Shown piece by piece: positions 58,969-64,000 of a stretch of DNA of 64,000 nucleotides. Origin of the DNA: Ruminiclostridium sp. Its GTDB lineage: Bacteria > Bacillota > Clostridia > Oscillospirales > Ruminococcaceae. The notes under the pieces are model-generated. The model was not told the origin of the DNA. It was given only the letters and a program-made list of their open reading frames with translations, and did no database searches. Where the stretch lies: the NCBI GenBank assembly GCA_017942025.1, contig JAGAVH010000046.1, forward strand, positions 1 through 64,000. The letters are read 5' to 3'. Made by a program: the position numbers and the translations under genes. Position 1 is the stretch's first letter. The number at the start of each line of letters is the position of its first letter.

Positions 58969-59880
58969 TTAACCCTTTACGGAACCAAGTGTAACACCCT
59001 TGATGATGAACTTGGATAAGAACATGTAAACAATAACTACAGGTATGATGGATACGAAGATGTACATATACAGCTTACCTAAGTCACCTGCCTGTGAGTG
59101 CAGGTCGGAGTTTACGATAGAGATCATGATCGGCACTGTCATAAGTTCTGCCTTGGAGATAACCAGAGCAGGAGTAAAGAAGTTGTTCCATGATCCTACG
59201 AAAGCGAAAATCATCTGTACTGCGAGAGCAGGCTTTAACATAGGGAGGCAGATTGTATTGAAGGTTCTGAATTCGTTTGAACCGTCAACACGAGCTGCTT
59301 CTACTACTTCAAGAGGAAGAGCGCCTTCGATATATTGCTTCATATAGAAATATGTAGCAGGAGCTGCGATTGCAGGGATGATGAGGGGCCAGTAGGTATT
59401 TACGAGCTTGAACTGGTTGATGAGCTGTACGAAACCAACGGCTGAAACCTGTGTAGGAATCATCATAACGAGCAGGATAAACTTATCAGCGAACTTTCTG
59501 CCCTTGAAGTCATATACGAAAATACCGTATGCTGTCATAGCAGAGAAGTAAACTGTAAGAATTGATGTTGCAGCAGCAATAATTAAGCTGTTTAAAAGAC
59601 CCTGAGGTAAGAAAAAGGTTGTCTTCTTCATAGCATTTGCAAAGTTTTCAAAGAAGTGCTCTCTGGGTAAAAGGGAGAAACCTTGCTGTAACTCAGCATT
59701 TGATCTTGTTGAGTTAATTATAAGCAGGTAGAAGGAGAAAAGACACATTATAGTAACAAAAGCAAGGAATACGTAAGAAGCGATTCTCGCGATTAAAAGA
59801 GATGTTGCGCCCTTTTCGTTCTGGAAGTCACTATAATTTTTAACCTTTGCAGGTTCGTCTAATTTTTTTAACTTAGCCAT
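58969..59880 (-). CDS. carbohydrate ABC transporter permease, MalG type
   Basis: 303 aa, six helices after a ~30-residue N-terminal tail. EAA motif EAARVDGSNEFRTFNTICLPMLKPALA for contact with the ATPase. AGGTAAG...ATG ribosome site. Last gene of the operon SBP-MalF-MalG. No ATPase in the window, so a shared MsmX-type ATPase is expected. Confidence 0.93.
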   Translation of the reverse strand: MAKLKKLDEPAKVKNYSDFQNEKGATSLLIARIASYVFLAFVTIMCLFSFYLLIINSTRSNAELQQGFSLLPREHFFENFANAMKKTTFFLPQGLLNSLIIAAATSILTVYFSAMTAYGIFVYDFKGRKFADKFILLVMMIPTQVSAVGFVQLINQFKLVNTYWPLIIPAIAAPATYFYMKQYIEGALPLEVVEAARVDGSNEFRTFNTICLPMLKPALAVQMIFAFVGSWNNFFTPALVISKAELMTVPIMISIVNSDLHSQAGDLGKLYMYIFVSIIPVVIVYMFLSKFIIKGVTLGSVKG

Positions 59881-59883
59881 CTC

Positions 59884-60837
59884 TTACTTACCTCCCTTTT
59901 TAGCTTTTTTCTTACCGCCGCTATTGCCAGTTACCTTGAATACAAGGACACTGAGAGCACCGGTAACAATAAAGATGTATGCAGATAACGCACCAGCCTT
60001 ACCATAGTTCTTGGTTACGCCGCCGATCATTCTGTTCAGCTGCATAACAAGAGTCTGAGCTGTCATATCAACGCCGCCCTTACCGTTTGTCATGATCTGA
60101 GGTACGTCGTACATCTGAAGACCACCGATAAGTGCTGTAACGAGTACGTAAACGATGATAGGAACGAGAAGAGGCAGAGTAATCTTGAAGAAGGTCTGCT
60201 TTGAGGTTGCACCGTCAATTGAAGACGCTTCGAAAAGGCTCTGGTCGATACCCATAATACCAGCCATAAGGAGGATGGTGGTGTTACCAAACCACATAAG
60301 GAAGTTGATAAATGCGATGATAGATCTTGTTGCCCAGATGTCACTGAAGAACAGGAAGGGCTCAGCGCCTGTGAACATTGTAAGGAGCTGGTTTACAGGA
60401 CCTACGGGGCTGAATAATGTAAAGAATAACATTGAAAATGCCGACGCCATGATAAGGTTAGGCATATAGATTACGGTTTTAAAGAAGCCCTGTCCCTTGA
60501 TTCTCAGTCTGATACCTGTAAATATAAGTGCAAGTATAAGAGCGAATAATACCTGGGGAACAGCGCCCATTACCCACATGAGTAATGTATTGCCTGTGTA
60601 GTTGAACAGGTCGATAGCACCTGTACGATCAGGCGTAAACATATCGATATAGTTCTGTAAGCCTACAAAGTTAGGTCCAATTGTTCTGAAGTCCATAGTT
60701 GTATAGTAATCAAAGAAACTATATAAGAAGGTTGAGAACAGAGGAACAAGTGTACAAACTGCATATACAACAAAGAAAGGGATGATGAATATGTAGCCCC
60801 ACTTTGCATAGCTTATTGATTTATGCTTTTTTCCCAT
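59884..60837 (-). CDS. carbohydrate ABC transporter permease, MalF type
   Basis: 317 aa, six helices. EAA motif FEASSIDGATSKQTFFKITLPLLVPI. The lysine-rich end (GKKKAKKGGK) is typical of Clostridia. Start at 60837 with AGAGGA 11 nt upstream; an extension to 60861 is not conserved. It ends 3 nt before the MalG-type gene. An intercistronic hairpin separates it from the binding-protein gene, which would reduce permease dosage. Confidence 0.92.
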   Translation of the reverse strand: MGKKHKSISYAKWGYIFIIPFFVVYAVCTLVPLFSTFLYSFFDYYTTMDFRTIGPNFVGLQNYIDMFTPDRTGAIDLFNYTGNTLLMWVMGAVPQVLFALILALIFTGIRLRIKGQGFFKTVIYMPNLIMASAFSMLFFTLFSPVGPVNQLLTMFTGAEPFLFFSDIWATRSIIAFINFLMWFGNTTILLMAGIMGIDQSLFEASSIDGATSKQTFFKITLPLLVPIIVYVLVTALIGGLQMYDVPQIMTNGKGGVDMTAQTLVMQLNRMIGGVTKNYGKAGALSAYIFIVTGALSVLVFKVTGNSGGKKKAKKGGK

Positions 60838-60878
60838 AATGAAGAAAATCCTCTCATCCAAAATGCAATATTAACCTC

Positions 60879-60909
60879 AAAAAAGGCGAAGCAAGAAACT
60901 TGCCTCGCC
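60879..60909 (-). terminator. intercistronic attenuating hairpin
   Basis: GGCGAAGCAAG (60885-60895) and CTTGCCTCGCC (60899-60909), one mismatch, followed on the minus strand by six T. Partial terminator between binding protein and permeases. Confidence 0.8.
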
Positions 60910-60951
60910 CCTTTTTCGATTAGGTTAAATTTAAAACTTCAGTTAAGAAAC

Positions 60952-62397
60952 TTACGGAGTCTTTACGTCTGCGTATGTATCGTTAACGAACTTGTAGAAG
61001 TTAGCTAAAGCTTCTTCCTTAGAGATCTTATCCTGGAAGTAGTCGAGCATATATTCAGGATACTTTTCGCTGAGGAGCTGGTCGTACTTTGTCTTGTATT
61101 CGAACTTGATGTTCTTTGCAAGTTCTACGAAGAGAGCGATATCGTTCTGGCCGCCTAAGAATGCGTTACCGAAGTTAGGATCTGTAGCATACTTCTGGTT
61201 AACCTTCATGTTGTTTGTGAACTGCTTCTGTTCTTCAACGAGCTTAGAGCATACGTCTTCGTTTTCTGTGAATGCCTTCATGATATCAGCAACGATTGTG
61301 CCGTTGTCTGTGCCTGTAGCTGCGAGGATCCATGTACCACCCCAGAAGTGTTCCTGAGGACCTGTTGTGATAGCCCAGTCACCGTAGCAACCCTTTTCCT
61401 TATCCTGAGCGTTCTTCATTGAGAAGTTGAAGTACCAAGCAGGACCAAAGAAGCACATTGTCTTACCATCCTTGAACATCTGCTTGTTCTTCTGATCGCC
61501 CCATACGCCGTCAGCAAGTGTGTATTCCTTATCTAAGTATGTATCAGCCTGTGTTGTCCAGTCTTCGATAGCCTTGTCGATGTTGAGTGCACCGTTAACT
61601 ACCCAAGCAGAAGATACATTGTTAGAGAATGTTCTGAATGTTTCAACATAAGAACCTGTCATGTAGTAGCCCTTTTCCTTAGCCTGAGCTGCTACCTTGT
61701 CAAAGTCTTCCCATGAACCAAGCTTCTTCTGAACTTCAGCGGGATCATCTGTACCGAGAACGTCCTTAGCGATAGAACGTCTGTAGATAAGAGCTGAAGG
61801 GCAGCACTGGAAGGATACACCCTTAACCTTGCCGTCAGCATCGGAAGCAGCCTGTACTGTGTAGTTGTACTGTGTATCGAGTGTCTTAACGCCGATTGTA
61901 GAAACATCCATTGTAAAGTCAGAGTTTGTGTACTTTAAGATGTAGTCAGCTTCTGCAAGGAACATATCTACCTTGTCATCAGCTGCAGCGCCGGACTGAG
62001 CCTGAAGAGCTGTGTCGAGCTTCTGCTGGTAAACACCACCGTCAGAGGGGTTGATGGTCCATTTAACTGTAACACCCTTGAGTGTTTCAAGACCAGGAGC
62101 CTTGTCAAACTTTCTCTTTTCCTTTGTACCATCAGGAAGCTCAAATTCGTATTCGAGACCCTGGTAGTACTTTTCGAAGAAGCCCTTGAATTCGTCGTTC
62201 CAAGCATAGATGTTGAGAACCTTGCCTTCTTCCTTCTTTTCGTCTTCCTTACCTTCGTCCTTGGACTCAGTTGTGGAAGATGTGTCGTTCTTGGACTCTG
62301 TGTTGCCAGAGCTTGTAGCAGGTGTAGAATCACAACCAGCAACAGTACCGAGAATTGATGCAGTTGCTAATACAGCTGCTAAAATTCTTTTCTTCAT
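60952..62397 (-). CDS. carbohydrate ABC transporter substrate-binding lipoprotein (SBP family 1)
   Basis: 481 aa. Signal peptide with lipobox VAGC near residue 22, a Ser/Thr/Lys/Glu linker to about 60, then a family-1 binding domain (VLNIYAWNDEFKGFF, FLAEADYILKY, GKTMCFFGPAWYF). Codon use is strongly biased as in highly expressed genes. Sugar not predictable by eye. GGAGG precedes the ATG at 11 nt. LacI-type palindromes lie upstream. First gene of the three-gene transporter operon. Confidence 0.93.
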   Translation of the reverse strand: MKKRILAAVLATASILGTVAGCDSTPATSSGNTESKNDTSSTTESKDEGKEDEKKEEGKVLNIYAWNDEFKGFFEKYYQGLEYEFELPDGTKEKRKFDKAPGLETLKGVTVKWTINPSDGGVYQQKLDTALQAQSGAAADDKVDMFLAEADYILKYTNSDFTMDVSTIGVKTLDTQYNYTVQAASDADGKVKGVSFQCCPSALIYRRSIAKDVLGTDDPAEVQKKLGSWEDFDKVAAQAKEKGYYMTGSYVETFRTFSNNVSSAWVVNGALNIDKAIEDWTTQADTYLDKEYTLADGVWGDQKNKQMFKDGKTMCFFGPAWYFNFSMKNAQDKEKGCYGDWAITTGPQEHFWGGTWILAATGTDNGTIVADIMKAFTENEDVCSKLVEEQKQFTNNMKVNQKYATDPNFGNAFLGGQNDIALFVELAKNIKFEYKTKYDQLLSEKYPEYMLDYFQDKISKEEALANFYKFVNDTYADVKTP

Positions 62398-62428
62398 TGG
62401 TAAATTCCTCCAGAATTAATTTTTTCAT

Positions 62429-62443
62429 GTTACCGTTGGTAAC
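62429..62443. promoter_or_regulatory. palindromic operator near the binding-protein gene
   Basis: GTTACCGTTGGTAAC, a perfect 6-3-6 inverted repeat about 32 bp before the start codon of the substrate-binding protein. Confidence 0.6.
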
Positions 62444-62603
62444 ACGTCCTGACCTTTCGGTCGCTTACTTTGTTTTGGAGTAAAATGTACAAAAACTTTT
62501 TCATAAGAGAAATTGTTTTGGCATATTTTCCTCCGTTGACAATATGATATCATAAAAAGATTTAATTTGCAAGCTTTTTGGCGGCGAAAAATCGTTTTTT
62601 TAC

Positions 62604-62617
62604 TGTAATCGTTTACA
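62604..62617. promoter_or_regulatory. LacI-type/CcpA-like operator
   Basis: TGTAATCGTTTACA, a near-palindrome with the central CG seen in LacI-family and cre sites. Confidence 0.55.
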
Positions 62618-62753
62618 AAATTCGTTTTTTTTAGCTTTTTTCGTTAAAGTGCACAAAAAAGTATTACAAAATTGTAACAAAAAAGACATCAGCAAAATGG
62701 TAAAAAATAAGCAAAGCCGCATTATAAAAGGGTTTGCGATGGTAACAATATTA

Positions 62754-62769
62754 TGTAAACGATTTTACA
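62754..62769. promoter_or_regulatory. LacI-type operator
   Basis: TGTAAACGATTTTACA, arms TGTAAA/TTTACA around CGAT. The site lies in the long gap between the divergent sugar transporter and purE. Confidence 0.55.
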
Positions 62770-62879
62770 GTTTTTTGGGGCAAAAATCACTTTATAAAGT
62801 AATAAATGTACAAAACATACAAAAAATTTCTTGCTAAGATAGTAAAAAAGGATAATTTATAGATTTTTTACACAAGCAC

Positions 62880-62908
62880 TTGCATTTAATATAGAAATAA
62901 GGTAAAAT
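62880..62908 (+). promoter_or_regulatory. purE promoter
   Basis: TTGCAT (62880-62885), 17 bp, TAAAAT (62903-62908). Confidence 0.6.
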
Positions 62909-62914
62909 AAATAT

Positions 62915-63104
62915 GGACTTAAATTTATGGGGGTACTATGCCATGAAAACAGTGTCAGGACATAATTTCATTGGTTATACGACAGCGTTTATCTGTCGTA
63001 TGAGTATTTCAGCACCCTTATATCAGAATAAGTGTATATTTTTTTAAGCTGTGAGTTTGTATTACACAGCTTTATTTATTTTAACCTGAAAGGAAGTAAG
63101 AATT
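62915..63104 (+). other. purE leader with a hairpin
   Basis: A ~190-nt untranslated region. It has a strong hairpin TACGACAG ... CTGTCGTA around 62978-63000 and lacks the conserved core of a purine riboswitch. No further assignment. A structured control element is possible. Confidence 0.4.
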
Positions 63105-63599
63105 ATGAAAAAGGTAGCTATCATAATGGGCAGTGATTCTGATCTGCCTATCGTAAAAAAGGCGGCGGAGGTACTGAAGGATTTCGGTGTTTCCTGCGAA
63201 ATGCGTGTGCTTTCTGCACACAGATGTGCGGCTGATGTTTCAGAATTCGCAAGCAATGCAGAAGAAAACGGATTCGGAGTTATTATTGCGGCGGCAGGTA
63301 AAGCGGCTCACCTTGCGGGAGCTATTGCAGGACAGACTCCCCTGCCCGTAATCGGTATTCCGATAAAGGCAAGTGCTCTTGAAGGTATCGACGCTTTATT
63401 ATCCACAGTTCAGATGCCCGCAGGTGTTCCTGTAGCTACAGTTGCTATAGATGGTGCGGCAAACGCGGCGTACCTTGCTGTACAGATTCTTGCGGTAGGC
63501 GATGACGGGCTTATGGCAAAGATGAAGGAATATCGTGCAAAGCAGACTGCAAAAGTACTGGAAGCTGACAAGAAGATAAGAGAAGAATACAGCTTCTGA
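63105..63599 (+). CDS. purE: N5-carboxyaminoimidazole ribonucleotide mutase
   Basis: 164-aa class I PurE of de novo purine synthesis. IIMGSDSDLPIVKKAAEVLKDF start, SAHRCAADV (SAHR motif, substrate phosphate site), IIAAAGKAAHLAGAIAGQTPLPVIGIP and the MPAGVPVATVAI stretch are as in bacterial PurE. AAAGGA precedes the ATG. First gene of a purine cluster that continues with a purF-like gene after 82 nt. Confidence 0.95.
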   Translation: MKKVAIIMGSDSDLPIVKKAAEVLKDFGVSCEMRVLSAHRCAADVSEFASNAEENGFGVIIAAAGKAAHLAGAIAGQTPLPVIGIPIKASALEGIDALLSTVQMPAGVPVATVAIDGAANAAYLAVQILAVGDDGLMAKMKEYRAKQTAKVLEADKKIREEYSF

Positions 63600-63681
63600 C
63601 AGGTAAGAAAACCTATATACTATTATAATATATAAACAGCAGTTTTTTCAGAGTCTGATAACAGAAAGGAAATGATAAGAT

Positions 63682-64000
63682 ATGGGCGGATTTTTCGGAG
63701 TTGCATCAAAGAATGACTGTATCACGGACGTATTCTTTGGCACGGATTATCACTCTCATTTAGGAACGAGAAGAGGCGGTATGACCTCCTTCTCAAAAGA
63801 AAAGGGCTTTCAGCGTTCTATTCACAGCATAGAGAACTCTCCCTTCAGAACAAAGTTTGAAGCGGACGCCACGGGTATGAGAGGCAGACTTTGTATCGGA
63901 TGCATAAGCGATACAGATCCTCAGCCTATCATGGTGCGCTCAAAGATGGGACTTTACGCTATATGCAGTATCGGTATCATAAGCAATGCCGAGGAGCTTT
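63682..64000 (+). CDS. amidophosphoribosyltransferase-like protein, 5' part
   Basis: Partial, runs off the right edge (106 codons seen). Class II glutamine amidotransferase-type N-terminus: GGFFGVASKNDCITDVFFGTDYHSHLGTRRGGMTSF, followed by GRLCIGCISD. The residue after the initiator Met is Gly, not the Cys needed as nucleophile in PurF. The next Cys is at position 13. This variant occurs in clostridial PurF paralogues as I recall. GGA lies 11 nt before the ATG. PurE operon partner by position. Confidence 0.75.
   Translation, partial: MGGFFGVASKNDCITDVFFGTDYHSHLGTRRGGMTSFSKEKGFQRSIHSIENSPFRTKFEADATGMRGRLCIGCISDTDPQPIMVRSKMGLYAICSIGIISNAEEL

Noticed and set aside
63000..63104. Purine riboswitch upstream of purE
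   Set aside because: The three-way-junction core of guanine/adenine riboswitches is not found.
1..64000. tRNA genes, CRISPR arrays, prophage or replication origin
   Set aside because: Scanning by eye gave no cloverleaf with a CCA-type end, no regular short repeats, and no phage or DnaA-box cluster.

Overview
The window looks like chromosomal DNA of an anaerobic, spore-forming, low-to-moderate GC member of the Clostridia. I infer a Ruminococcaceae/Oscillospirales gut-type bacterium from the gene content: DUF5662, DUF4358, DUF4153, DUF3793 and DUF2325 proteins, spoVAC/D/E, a PerR-like Fur protein, Na+-pump decarboxylase subunits, and an EpsG-like protein with an ILEI-type domain. There is no phage or conjugative block, no CRISPR array, and no tRNA or rRNA gene that I can see inside the window. 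Two perfect tandem sigma-A promoters at the left edge fire leftward, probably into an rRNA operon just outside.

Layout. 1-472: rRNA-type promoter region. 473-4759: K+/H+-type antiporter, cytidylate-kinase-like protein, acylphosphatase and mtnA. 5013-6678: Na+-pump decarboxylase gamma and beta subunits, followed by structured repeat element A. 7003-14628: lipoproteins, a GH3 beta-glucosidase, an oligopeptide-binding protein, small unknowns separated by a duplicated terminator-promoter cassette, and perR. 14644-18505: radical SAM protein, DUF4153 protein, two paralogous membrane proteins and an XRE/DUF2975 pair. 18820-28496: a spoVA operon split into spoVAD-spoVAE and a distant spoVAC. Between the parts lie a lipase, element B, an HSP90-family/TPR-like pair, marR-flavodoxin and a spoVAC relic. 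28645-35234: phosphoglycerate mutase and an ABC transporter with its two-component system. 35310-39338: a ferrous-iron regulon with six copies of one palindromic operator. 40525-45494: CopA with a CopZ-like tail, a transglutaminase and a polysaccharide deacetylase in one overlapping run. 46211-58606: transporters, HD protein, element C, trmB, EpsG-ILEI fusion, walJ-like gene, murA, Na+/amino-acid symporter and pckG. 58969-62397: a sugar ABC transporter without its ATPase. 63105-64000: purE and the start of a purF-like gene.

How genes work together. Na+ is a recurrent coupling ion (decarboxylase subunits, NSS and AGCS symporters). Fe2+ uptake (FeoA, FeoB, Cys-rich partner) shares operators with DUF3793 and DUF2325 genes. 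Glycan use is represented by the GH3 enzyme and the sugar ABC importer, whose upstream region carries LacI-type palindromes.

The most unusual signal is a ~240-310 bp structured element present three times (6689-6986, 21703-22065, 48926-49293). Each copy sits in sense orientation directly after a gene and is flanked on both sides by a copy of that gene's own terminator hairpin. Stems inside the element show compensatory changes between copies. This suggests a mobile or retro-mobile RNA element that targets terminator hairpins and duplicates them.
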